In this document: piece after piece, positions 26,448 through 34,146 of the stretch
Numbering within the stretch: position 1 is the first letter of the stretch
Layout: every line of letters begins with the position of its first letter
Source: Bacillota bacterium
GTDB taxonomy: Bacteria; Bacillota; Desulfotomaculia; Desulfotomaculales; VENG01
Length of the DNA: 64,000 nt
Direction of reading: 5' to 3'
NCBI GenBank assembly: GCA_009711705.1
Contig: VENG01000032.1
Coordinates: 62,001-126,000 of the forward strand
Made by a program: the position numbers and the translations under genes
The notes under the pieces: generated by a model
What the model saw: the letters and a program-made list of their open reading frames with translations, nothing else
Databases searched by the model: none
What the model was told of the DNA's origin: nothing

Positions 26448-26784
26448 GATTATGGAGTCTTTGGAGCTAAAATTGTTGACCAGTCCCGCAACCCTTAAGC
26501 GGCAGGTCAGGGGGGCTTATTGCGGTGATTTGTTGAGTGATGTGCTGGCTCATGTAGCACCGGGTGATCTATGGGTTACCATTCACCGGCACCGCAATGT
26601 AGTTGCGGTGTCCACTCTGACTAATGTTAGCGGGGTGGTGATTACCGGCGATCGCTATCCTGACCAGGAGACCCTTGAAGTTGCGGAAAGGGAAGCCATA
26701 CCTTTATTGGTTACTAAACTGAATAACTTTCAGGCCAGTGGTAAACTGTATCGAATTTTTTCAGAGTATTCACAAGAAATGTAA
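26431..26784 (+). CDS. DRTGG domain protein
   Basis: About 117 residues. It begins MSLWNKIMESLELKLL and continues with YCGDLLSDVLAHVAPGDLWVTIHRH, VVAVSTLTNVSGVVITGDR and IPLLVTKLNNFQASGKLY, the complete small DRTGG fold as found in hydrogenase clusters of thermophilic Firmicutes. The start overlaps the upstream gene by 17 bases; AGGAGG lies 13 bases before it, while other in-frame ATGs are placed less well. Co-translation with the HydS-like protein suggests a direct partnership in signal transfer. The ligand is unknown. Confidence 0.88.
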   Translation: MSLWNKIMESLELKLLTSPATLKRQVRGAYCGDLLSDVLAHVAPGDLWVTIHRHRNVVAVSTLTNVSGVVITGDRYPDQETLEVAEREAIPLLVTKLNNFQASGKLYRIFSEYSQEM

Positions 26785-26810
26785 TGTTTAATTAAAAGGA
26801 GGAAGACATA

Positions 26811-27308
26811 ATGTCAGAGGCCCTTACATGTGACGACCGGTTAACCCAGGAGTATCTGGATATTGTGGACAAGATAATAAAGCCTTATCGCGGGCAGCCC
26901 GGTAATTTAATACAAGTGCTGCATAAGGCTCAAAGCAGGGTGGGTTTCCTGCCCCGTGAAGTACAGGTAAAAGTAGCTGACGGGCTCGGCGTACCATTAA
27001 CCAAGGTGTACGGCGTAGTTTCGTTTTATTCTTTTTTTAATACACTGCCCAAGGGTAAGCACAAAATTACTATTTGTGCGGGAACTGCCTGCTATGTGCG
27101 GGGAGCCAAGCAGTTGATCAATCAACTAAAAGAGGATATGGACCTTGAGCCCGGAGGCACCACTGAAGACGGAATGTTCTCACTTGATCTTGTGCGCTGT
27201 ATTGGTGCCTGCGGTCTGGGTCCGGTAGTCACAGTGGACGATGAAGTGTATGGAAAAGTACATAGGGAGAAGCTGACCAAAATTATGGCCAAATATAAAG
27301 AGGAGTGA
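26811..27308 (+). CDS. hndA: NuoE-like [2Fe-2S] subunit of NAD-linked [FeFe]-hydrogenase (HndA)
   Basis: The thioredoxin-like 24-kDa subunit that carries electrons between the flavin subunit and the rest of the multimeric hydrogenase. It is 165 residues with the four cluster cysteines in CAGTACYVRGA (C-x4-C) and RCIGACGLGP (C-x3-C). N-terminal helices with AQSRVGFLPREVQ and KVYGVVSFYSFF are typical. AAAGGAGG precedes the ATG. It heads the hndABC block, with the GHKL ATPase gene inserted between A and B. Confidence 0.94.
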   Translation: MSEALTCDDRLTQEYLDIVDKIIKPYRGQPGNLIQVLHKAQSRVGFLPREVQVKVADGLGVPLTKVYGVVSFYSFFNTLPKGKHKITICAGTACYVRGAKQLINQLKEDMDLEPGGTTEDGMFSLDLVRCIGACGLGPVVTVDDEVYGKVHREKLTKIMAKYKEE

Positions 27309-27316
27309 CATTTATT

Positions 27317-27889
27317 TTGGAAGATCTGTCCCAGCATATGCTTGATCTTGCTTTTAATTCCCTGGAGGCAGGCTGTACAGACCTGCAAATTTGTATTCGG
27401 GAAGATCTTAAGTCCAATATTTTGGAATTTATGGTGCGGGATAACGGTCACGGTATAGACCGGGGAGATATGGAAAAAGTGCTGGATCCCTTTTTTACCA
27501 CTAAGGAGAAAGCGCGAGTGGGCCTTGGTATTTCTTTGCTCAAGGAGGCTGTGGAAAGATGTGACGGTATTTTTAAGATTGATTCCCTGCCGAGAGTAGG
27601 GACTTGCGTATATGCCGTTTTTACCCGTGACCACGTGGACAGGGCCCCTTTGGGTGATATGACGGGTACAATAATTTCTCTGATTACAGCTGGCGGGGAT
27701 ATGGAAATGGTTTACCACCATGAATTTAACCGAAGGCAATTTTACTTCAGCACGGAAGAACTTAAGCTGTCCTTGGAGGGTATTTCCATACAAACCACGG
27801 CAGTACTGGTTTGGTTAGAAGAGTATTTAAGCAAGGAAATTAAAGCGTTAAGGAGGGGTAAAAATGAAAAGTTTGGCAGAGCTGGATAA
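27317..27889 (+). CDS. GHKL-fold ATP-binding protein in the hnd operon
   Basis: About 190 residues. The histidine-kinase-type ATPase fold is seen in the N-box DLAFNSLEAG, the G1 box VRDNGHGIDRGDM, the F box DPFFTTK and the G2 box RVGLGISLLKEAVE. No phosphoacceptor His or receiver domain is present, so it is not a standard sensor kinase. The family occurs specifically inside NAD-linked [FeFe]-hydrogenase operons. TTG is used because GAGGAG lies about 11 bases upstream; a GTG overlapping hndA by four bases is possible. Its 3' end overlaps hndB by 26 bases, so it is firmly part of the operon. The C-terminal third has no clear motif. Confidence 0.88.
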   Translation: MEDLSQHMLDLAFNSLEAGCTDLQICIREDLKSNILEFMVRDNGHGIDRGDMEKVLDPFFTTKEKARVGLGISLLKEAVERCDGIFKIDSLPRVGTCVYAVFTRDHVDRAPLGDMTGTIISLITAGGDMEMVYHHEFNRRQFYFSTEELKLSLEGISIQTTAVLVWLEEYLSKEIKALRRGKNEKFGRAG

Positions 27890-28217
27890 GCTGCGAGATA
27901 CACTCCAGCAGGAAATGAAGGCCAGGCAGGGTGAACACGATGTTTCCATTGCTGTAAGCATGGGCACATGCGGCATTGCTGCCGGGGCGCGGGAAGTGGT
28001 CAAAGTACTGCTCAATGAGCTTAAAGAACAGGAGTTAAGCTATGTGGCCCTCACTCAGACCAGTTGTGTGGGGCTTTGCCGGCAGGAGCCGCTGCTGGAA
28101 GTTAAGATGGGAGATGAAAAAGTAATTTACGTCAATGTGGATCAGGAAAAGGCCAAGGAGATTGTAAGGCGGCACTTGATGAGAGGAGAAATTATTAAGG
28201 AGTGGACGGCTTCTTAG
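27864..28217 (+). CDS. hndB: Ferredoxin-like [2Fe-2S] subunit of NAD-linked hydrogenase (HndB)
   Basis: A 117-residue thioredoxin-fold [2Fe-2S] protein. The N-terminal helix is charged (ELDKLRDTLQQEMKAR), and the cluster ligands lie in MGTCGIAAGAREV and QTSCVGLCRQEPLLEV. HndB is the second small iron-sulfur subunit of the Desulfovibrio-type HndABCD and passes electrons to HndC. Its ATG lies within the 3' end of the ATPase gene, with AGGAGGGG upstream, so translation is coupled. Confidence 0.92.
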   Translation: MKSLAELDKLRDTLQQEMKARQGEHDVSIAVSMGTCGIAAGAREVVKVLLNELKEQELSYVALTQTSCVGLCRQEPLLEVKMGDEKVIYVNVDQEKAKEIVRRHLMRGEIIKEWTAS

Positions 28218-28284
28218 TTTTTAAAATTAACTGATTATACAATAAATTAAAACTATTTTGTCTAGCAGCAAGGAGGAATAGCAA

Positions 28285-30078
28285 ATGGAAATGTATAGGT
28301 CCCACGTGCTTGTTTGTGCCGGGGCCGGCTGCATATCTTCAGATTGCAAGTCGGTTCAGCAGGCATTACTGGCCAACATAAATGACCTCAGGTTGGATAA
28401 TGAAGTGAAGGTTGTGGAGACCGGGTGTATGGGGCCCTGTGACTTGGGCCCTGTGGTAATGGTCTTTCCAGATGGCGTCTTTTACCGGAAACTAAAGCCC
28501 GAGGATACGCGAGAAATAGTAAATGAGCACCTTTTAAAGGGTAAGGTGGTCACCAGGCTATTGCATACTCCCGTAGGCAGCACAGAAAAAGTCACTAGCA
28601 TCAATGAACTGGAATTTTTCCAGCGTCAAACCCGTATAGCACTGCGCAATACCGGGTTGATTAACCCGGAATCGGTGGAAGAATATATTGCCCGTGACGG
28701 GTACCGTGCGCTGGGCAAGGCGCTGTCACAGATGACGCCTGAAGAGGTGGTAATCACCATCAAGGAATCCGGCCTGCGGGGCCGCGGGGGAGCGGGTTTT
28801 CCCACCGGGCTGAAGTGGCAATTTACAGCTGCAGCGCCGGGGAGTCCCAAGTATGTGGTTTGTAATGCCGACGAGGGGGATCCCGGTGCATTCATGGACC
28901 GCAGTATTTTGGAGGGGGATCCGCATTCTGTGCTGGAAGCCATGGCCATTTGCGGCTATGCCATTGGCGCGGACAAGGGGTACATATACGTGCGGGCTGA
29001 ATACCCACTGGCAGTGGAACGTCTGGAACTGGCTATTAGTAAAGGGCGGGAATACGGACTGCTGGGGGAAAATATGTTCGGGACCGGCTTTAGCTTTGAC
29101 GTGGAGATAAGAGTGGGTGCCGGGGCCTTTGTATGTGGGGAGGAGACTGCACTTTTGGCTTCCATTGAGGGCCAGCGTGGTGAGCCCCGCCCCAAGCCGC
29201 CTTTCCCTGCCCAGGAGGGGTTATGGGGCAAGCCCACTGTAATCAACAATGTTGAAACCCTGGCTAACATTGCGCAAATTATTTTGAACGGGGCACCCTG
29301 GTATGCATCCATGGGAACGGAAAAGAGTAAGGGTACCAAGGTCTTTGCCCTGGCCGGTAAAGTAAATAATACCGGTCTGGTGGAAGTCCCTATGGGAACT
29401 ACGCTGCGAGATATTATCTTTGACATCGGCGGGGGCATCAACGGTGGTAAAAAGTTCAAGGCGGTGCAAACCGGCGGTCCTTCCGGGGGGTGTATCCCCG
29501 AAGCATACCTGGATACCCCGGTGGATTACGATTCTTTAAATGAACTGGGCACCATCATGGGTTCCGGCGGCATGATTATTGTGGATGAAGATACTTGTAT
29601 GGTGGATTTGGCCAAGTTCTTTTTGGATTTTGTCCAGGATGAGTCTTGTGGTAAGTGCGCGCCCTGCCGCATAGGCACCAAGCGCATGCTGGAAATACTG
29701 GAGCGTATTACTTCCGGACAGGGCCGGGAAGGCGATATTGAGCTGCTGGAAGAGCTGAGTTACGGTATCAAGAATTCGGCTTTATGCGGCCTGGGTCAAA
29801 CCGCGCCTAACCCGGTATTAAGCACGCTGCGCTATTTCCGGCATGAGTATGAAGCTCATATAAGGGACCATAAGTGCCCTGCCTCCGCTTGTCCGGAGCT
29901 GCTTACTTATTATATTGATCCCAGGGCGTGCAAGGGCTGCGGCGTGTGCAGCAAAGCCTGCCCGTCAGATGCTGTTCTGGGCGAAAAGAAAAAGCCGCAT
30001 ACTATTGACCTGAACAAGTGCATCAAGTGCGGCACGTGCAAGCAGAAGTGTAAGTTTGATGCTGTGATAACTGTATAG
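28285..30078 (+). CDS. hndC: NuoF-like NAD(H)-binding flavoprotein subunit of hydrogenase (HndC)
   Basis: The 597-residue diaphorase subunit that exchanges electrons with NAD(H) through FMN. Domains in order: an N-terminal [2Fe-2S] thioredoxin-like part (CAGAGCISSDC and TGCMGPCDLGP, about residues 10-60), the FMN/NADH fold with RGRGGAGFPTGLKW and GAGAFVCGEETAL (about 155-330), the SLBB region, the C-terminal [4Fe-4S] site ESCGKCAPCRIGTKRM, and two ferredoxin motifs CKGCGVCSKACP and CIKCGTCKQKCK. All cluster ligands are intact. This layout equals HndC/HydB of electron-bifurcating hydrogenases. The gene ends the first hnd transcript block; hndD follows after a 940-base repeat spacer. Confidence 0.96.
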   Translation: MEMYRSHVLVCAGAGCISSDCKSVQQALLANINDLRLDNEVKVVETGCMGPCDLGPVVMVFPDGVFYRKLKPEDTREIVNEHLLKGKVVTRLLHTPVGSTEKVTSINELEFFQRQTRIALRNTGLINPESVEEYIARDGYRALGKALSQMTPEEVVITIKESGLRGRGGAGFPTGLKWQFTAAAPGSPKYVVCNADEGDPGAFMDRSILEGDPHSVLEAMAICGYAIGADKGYIYVRAEYPLAVERLELAISKGREYGLLGENMFGTGFSFDVEIRVGAGAFVCGEETALLASIEGQRGEPRPKPPFPAQEGLWGKPTVINNVETLANIAQIILNGAPWYASMGTEKSKGTKVFALAGKVNNTGLVEVPMGTTLRDIIFDIGGGINGGKKFKAVQTGGPSGGCIPEAYLDTPVDYDSLNELGTIMGSGGMIIVDEDTCMVDLAKFFLDFVQDESCGKCAPCRIGTKRMLEILERITSGQGREGDIELLEELSYGIKNSALCGLGQTAPNPVLSTLRYFRHEYEAHIRDHKCPASACPELLTYYIDPRACKGCGVCSKACPSDAVLGEKKKPHTIDLNKCIKCGTCKQKCKFDAVITV

Positions 30079-31017
30079 TTAGTTTGATCGAAAAGGTTAG
30101 GGTCGAGGCTTAGGGGTCTTATTTTGACGGGATCGATAAGCATTAATGATTAAAAAGAGAAACAGAAAGAGTTTAGGGTCAGGCTTACGGGTCATTTTTT
30201 ACGGAAATAAATTTTTTCATTCTAGTTTATGGATATGGTTCATGTGAGTTTTAACGGGATCAGCGGGGTAAAAGGCTTTGCATGTGAGGCTTTGGGGTAA
30301 ACAATTTTTTTAGACAGGATTAACAGGATCAACAGGATTGTTAAAAAAATACAAAAATACAATCGAAAATCTTTATCACCTAAACAGAGCTTATGGACCA
30401 GTCCAATATATTAAAACAAATAATTTAAAAATGTTTTTTAAGACCCCAATGTACTACCCTAAAGCATCCTGCAAATCCTGTAATCCTGTCAAAAAACGAC
30501 CCCAAAGAAACACATGCAACGCTTTTAAAATCCGCTTATCCCATAAATCCCGTCAAAAGGTGGGACCCGAAAGGTGGACCCGAAAGCTTGACCCAAGTGT
30601 TTGAAGGGATAAAAAGAAAACCAAAAGAGTATAGGGTCGAGGCTTACGGGTCTTATTTTTAGACAGGATTACAGGATTTTTGGGATTAAGGGATTGGCTA
30701 TATAAAGAATTTGCAGACAAGTATAATGTTGGGACGGAGTAACGGCATTTTCATCTTTAAGGAATTTAAAACAATACAAAAAATTAAGCGCGAAAAAGCC
30801 GCTATAAACAGAAACCAATAGAGATTTTTCCAAAATAAAAAAATCCTGTTGATCCTGTTAATCCTGTCAAAAAAACGACCCCAAAGAAACACATGCAACG
30901 CTTTTAAAAATCCCGTCTAATCCCATAAATCCTGTCAAAAAATTGACCTCAAAAAACGACATGCTTCGTTTTAAGTACCGTCAAATATAAGTCAACTAGA
31001 AAACTGGGGGAATATTT
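30079..31017. repeat. Spacer between hndC and hndD with nested arrays and copy 3 of the 290-bp module (inverted)
   Basis: A degenerate B array (30124) is followed by the inverted third copy of the 290-bp module (about 30199-30490), with B at 30251, A at 30313 and inverted A at 30468. Inverted B (30537) comes next, then A (30662), inverted A (30842) and inverted B (30914). Direct repeats of TAGGGTCGAGGCTTACGGGTC occur near 30100, 30170 and 30630. No gene is visible, although it interrupts genes of one enzyme complex. Confidence 0.82.
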
Positions 31018-32739
31018 ATGTCATCCATAAATTTAACCATAGACGACATGCAATTACAGGTAGAACCGGGTACAACCGTACTGCAAGCAGCCAGGCAAGC
31101 CGGGATAAGAATTCCCACCCTTTGCTACCTGGAAGAAATAAACGAAATAGGCGCCTGCCGTATTTGCCTGGTGGAAGTGCAGGGAGCACGCACACTGCAG
31201 GCCTCCTGCGTGACCCCGGTCAGTGAAGGTATGGTAGTGCGCACCAACACAGCAGAGGTGCGCCGGGTACGAAAAATGAACCTGGAACTGATTATGTCCA
31301 ACCACCCTCAGGAGTGTCTAACCTGTCCCCGCAGCACCAACTGCGAGTTACAGCAACTGGCCTCGGAGCTGGGCATAACGGAAATTAAATTTGCTGGCGA
31401 GATGTCCTCTTATGAACCGGATTATTCCAGTGCCTCGCTGGTGCGTGATCCCCGTAAGTGTATACTGTGCCGGCGGTGCACCAGCGTCTGTGAAAATGTG
31501 CAGAAGGTGAATGCCATCGGGCCCCAGGAGCGCGGTTTTAATACCATTGTGGCCCCGGCGTTCCTGGAGCCCCTCGGTGACGTTTCCTGTGTAAATTGCG
31601 GGCAGTGCGCACTGGTTTGCCCAACGGCAGCTATCCATGAAAAGGATCAAACAGCTGAAGTCTGGAAGGTACTAGCGGATCCGCAAAAGCACGTGGTGGT
31701 TCAGACAGCTCCGGCTGTGCGGGTAAGCATAGGCGAAATGTTCGGCCTGCAGCCGGGCAGCGTGGAAACGGGGAGACTGGTGGCGGCGCTCAGAAGGCTG
31801 GGTTTTGATAGAGTGTTTGATACTGATTTTACCGCTGACCTGACCATAATGGAAGAGGGTAGTGAACTGCTGCAGAGGATTAAAGAGGGAGGAAAATTAC
31901 CCCTGGTAACGTCGTGCAGCCCGGGCTGGATAAAGTATATTGAACATTTTTACCCGGAAATGCTGCCGCACCTTTCTACCTGTAAGTCACCCCAGCAAAT
32001 GTTCGGGGCACTGGCTAAATCATATTATGCCGAGCTGGCAGGAATTGATGCGGCCGATATTTTTGTAGTTTCTATTATGCCATGTACGGCCAAGAAATTT
32101 GAGGCGGGCAGGGATGAAATGGCGGACAGCGGGCAGCAGGATGTGGACGTGGTGCTCACCACCAGAGAGCTGGGCAAAATGCTGAGAGAAGCGGGAATTG
32201 AATTCAGTGCTCTGGCAGAAGAAGAATACGATGCTCCCCTGGGTATGTCCACAGGTGCCGGTGTTATTTTCGGATCAACAGGCGGGGTTATGGAAGCGGC
32301 CCTACGTACAGCTTATGAGCTGGTAACGGGAGAAACACTGCCTGCGCTGGATTTCCATGCAGTACGCGGCCTGGAAGGCGTAAAGGAGGCCTCGGTGAAC
32401 CTTAATGGAACCACGTTAAATGCTGTGGTGGCCCACGGCCTCGGTAATGCAATGGATATACTGGAAAAAGTCAAAGCAGGGCACCAGTATCACTTTATTG
32501 AGATTATGTGCTGTCCCGGGGGATGTATAGGCGGGGGAGGTCAGCCTATTCCCACTAACCGGGAAGTGAGGGAGAAAAGAATGGCCGGCATTTATAATGC
32601 GGATCAGGGTATGGCCCTTCGCAAATCACATGAAAACCCGGCGGTGCAGGCTTTGTACAAGGATTTCCTGGGTGAGCCGCTGGGACATAAATCCCATCAA
32701 CTTTTGCACACTCATTATGTGTCGAGGAAGAGGCACTAA
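31018..32739 (+). CDS. hndD: NAD-linked [FeFe]-hydrogenase catalytic subunit (HndD/HydA)
   Basis: The 573-residue catalytic subunit of the soluble, probably electron-bifurcating [FeFe]-hydrogenase with HndABC. Domains: plant-type [2Fe-2S] (C36, C47, C50, C64), a His/Cys [4Fe-4S] region (HPQECLTCPRSTNC), two [4Fe-4S] motifs (CILCRRCTSVCE and CVNCGQCALVCP), the H-cluster domain with TSCSPGW (C300-S301), STCKSPQQM (C322), MPCTAKKFE and CCPGGCIGGGGQP, and the small-subunit-like tail with LYKDFLGEPLGHKSHQLLHTHY. The second Cys of the textbook TSCCPGW is Ser. ATG with CTGGGGGAA upstream is clear. Maturases HydEFG are not in this window. Confidence 0.96.
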   Translation: MSSINLTIDDMQLQVEPGTTVLQAARQAGIRIPTLCYLEEINEIGACRICLVEVQGARTLQASCVTPVSEGMVVRTNTAEVRRVRKMNLELIMSNHPQECLTCPRSTNCELQQLASELGITEIKFAGEMSSYEPDYSSASLVRDPRKCILCRRCTSVCENVQKVNAIGPQERGFNTIVAPAFLEPLGDVSCVNCGQCALVCPTAAIHEKDQTAEVWKVLADPQKHVVVQTAPAVRVSIGEMFGLQPGSVETGRLVAALRRLGFDRVFDTDFTADLTIMEEGSELLQRIKEGGKLPLVTSCSPGWIKYIEHFYPEMLPHLSTCKSPQQMFGALAKSYYAELAGIDAADIFVVSIMPCTAKKFEAGRDEMADSGQQDVDVVLTTRELGKMLREAGIEFSALAEEEYDAPLGMSTGAGVIFGSTGGVMEAALRTAYELVTGETLPALDFHAVRGLEGVKEASVNLNGTTLNAVVAHGLGNAMDILEKVKAGHQYHFIEIMCCPGGCIGGGGQPIPTNREVREKRMAGIYNADQGMALRKSHENPAVQALYKDFLGEPLGHKSHQLLHTHYVSRKRH

Positions 32740-33003
32740 ACTGGGAAAGGGGACAGGCTGCTATGCAGCCTATCCCTAGCTGTTGAAAGGAAGTTTTTCG
32801 TGCAATAACTCAACAAAAGGTGCCAGGCACGATTGTTGAGTTATTGCGTCGGGATACAAAAAAGCGCTGGGATGAAAAGGGGACGGGCTGCTAAGCAGCC
32901 TGTCCCCTAGTTGTTGAAAGTAAGTTTTTCTTAACCTGTCCTTTGTGCCCGCTCGTTTATTCATCTCGCTCTTGCAAAAGATAGGTTTGTCGTAGCCATG
33001 AGT
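32740..33003. repeat. Spacer with REP-like element (solitary copy 2) between two direct copies of a terminator hairpin repeat
   Basis: Two direct copies (about 32749-32800 and 32879-32930) of GGGGACAGGCTGCT/GCAGCC hairpins, each followed by TAG-TTGTTGAAAG-AAGTTTTTC, surround a REP-like double hairpin at 32802-32847 (outer arms GCAATAACTCAAC and GTTGAGTTATTGC, inner GTGCCAGGCAC). The first hairpin lies just after hndD and probably serves as its terminator. Confidence 0.85.
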
Positions 33004-33960
33004 TTATTCCTCTGCAGCGGAGTCCAGGGATGCTTTGCCTAAGCCTGCCATATTACTTATAAATCGCTGGGTTATTTCCTCGTTGGTAACAAAGGCGCGA
33101 AAGGCTTTGGAGGCCAGGCTTTCCTTGTCGGGCCTGTTCCAGGCCAGGTAGAGGTTGTAGCTGAGCTTAATGCCGGGAACGGTCACTTCACCGAGGGAGC
33201 CATTGGCCAGAAGTTCGCCGGCTGCCCAGCGGGATACTATACTGATGCCCAGACCCTGGCGCACGGCATTGATTACAGCCTGGGCGCTGCCCAGTTCAAG
33301 GCTGCTGGAAAACTGGTCCAGGGTTACGTTGTGTTCCAAAAACTGTCTTTCCACTGTCTGCCTTGCTCCGGACCCTGGTTCCTGCACCACGATGGACTCG
33401 CTGGTCAAAGCTGTTAAAGGTACATCTTTTCCCTTGAGAGGATGCCACGGCGGAGTAATTATAGCCAGCTGGTTGGTTATCCAGGGTTCGCATTCCACTC
33501 CTTCGGCCTTTACCGGGGTACCAAGGATGCCAATCTCCACTTCCTGGTTCTTTAGCCACTGGGATACTTGTAAGCTGCCCCCTATTTGCTGGCTTACCGT
33601 GATGCCGGGGTACTGCTCGCGAAAGCCTCCCATAATTAGCGGTAGGAGCCATTCTCCAGCCACGGGGGTGGAGCCCAGCATCAGGTGACCGGCTTTAACT
33701 TCCCTTAAGTCATCAATCCCGGCGCGAATCTTGTTATACTGGCGCATCATTTGCATTGCGATGGGATATAGAAGTCTACCCGCCTCGGTGAGGACCACCT
33801 TTTTATCGGAGCGCTCAAAAAGCTTAATGTTCAGTTCTTCTTCCAGCGCTTTAACCTGAGAGCTTACCGCGGGCTGGCTGGTATTGAGTTGTGATGCCGC
33901 CCTGGTAAAGTTCCTGAGCTGCGCAATTAAAAGGAATACTTCCAGTTGCTTTATATTCAA
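33004..33960 (-). CDS. LysR-family transcriptional regulator
   Basis: 318 residues. The N-terminal winged helix-turn-helix (about 1-62: VFLLIAQLRNFTRAASQLNTSQPAVSSQVKALEEEL, split by the usual QPAVS recognition helix) is followed by a type-2 periplasmic-binding-like effector domain with GHLMLGSTPVAGEWLLP and the CysL/CysB-like VQEPGSGARQTVE. TTG is the start, with GGTGAT upstream. It lies downstream of the exported hydrogenase genes on the same strand but is separated by terminator hairpins, so it is likely its own unit. The effector is unknown; similarity to CysL-type regulators suggests a small anion or carbon metabolite. Confidence 0.93.
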   Translation of the reverse strand: MNIKQLEVFLLIAQLRNFTRAASQLNTSQPAVSSQVKALEEELNIKLFERSDKKVVLTEAGRLLYPIAMQMMRQYNKIRAGIDDLREVKAGHLMLGSTPVAGEWLLPLIMGGFREQYPGITVSQQIGGSLQVSQWLKNQEVEIGILGTPVKAEGVECEPWITNQLAIITPPWHPLKGKDVPLTALTSESIVVQEPGSGARQTVERQFLEHNVTLDQFSSSLELGSAQAVINAVRQGLGISIVSRWAAGELLANGSLGEVTVPGIKLSYNLYLAWNRPDKESLASKAFRAFVTNEEITQRFISNMAGLGKASLDSAAEE

Positions 33961-34044
33961 TTCATATCACCACTGTTTTTAGTATTTATGCTTTTATTTC
34001 TATGTGCGCTGCCGCATTTCCTCCAGTACATAAAAATTCTTTAT

Positions 34045-34115
34045 CAATAAACAACGGCATCCGTTTATAGGATGCCGTTGTCTGTGTGTTGCCCCGGGTA
34101 CGGGAGATACCCGGG
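34045..34115 (-). terminator. Double hairpin terminator after the nrfD-type gene
   Basis: Read on the minus strand, TACCCGGG/CCCGGGTA comes first and then a 12-bp stem ACAACGGCATCC/GGATGCCGTTGT followed by TTTATTGATAAAG. The second is the better terminator for the tatAC-hydrogenase operon. Confidence 0.75.
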
Positions 34116-34146
34116 TAGTAATTTATGTGGAGTGAGTCAGGTTAAC

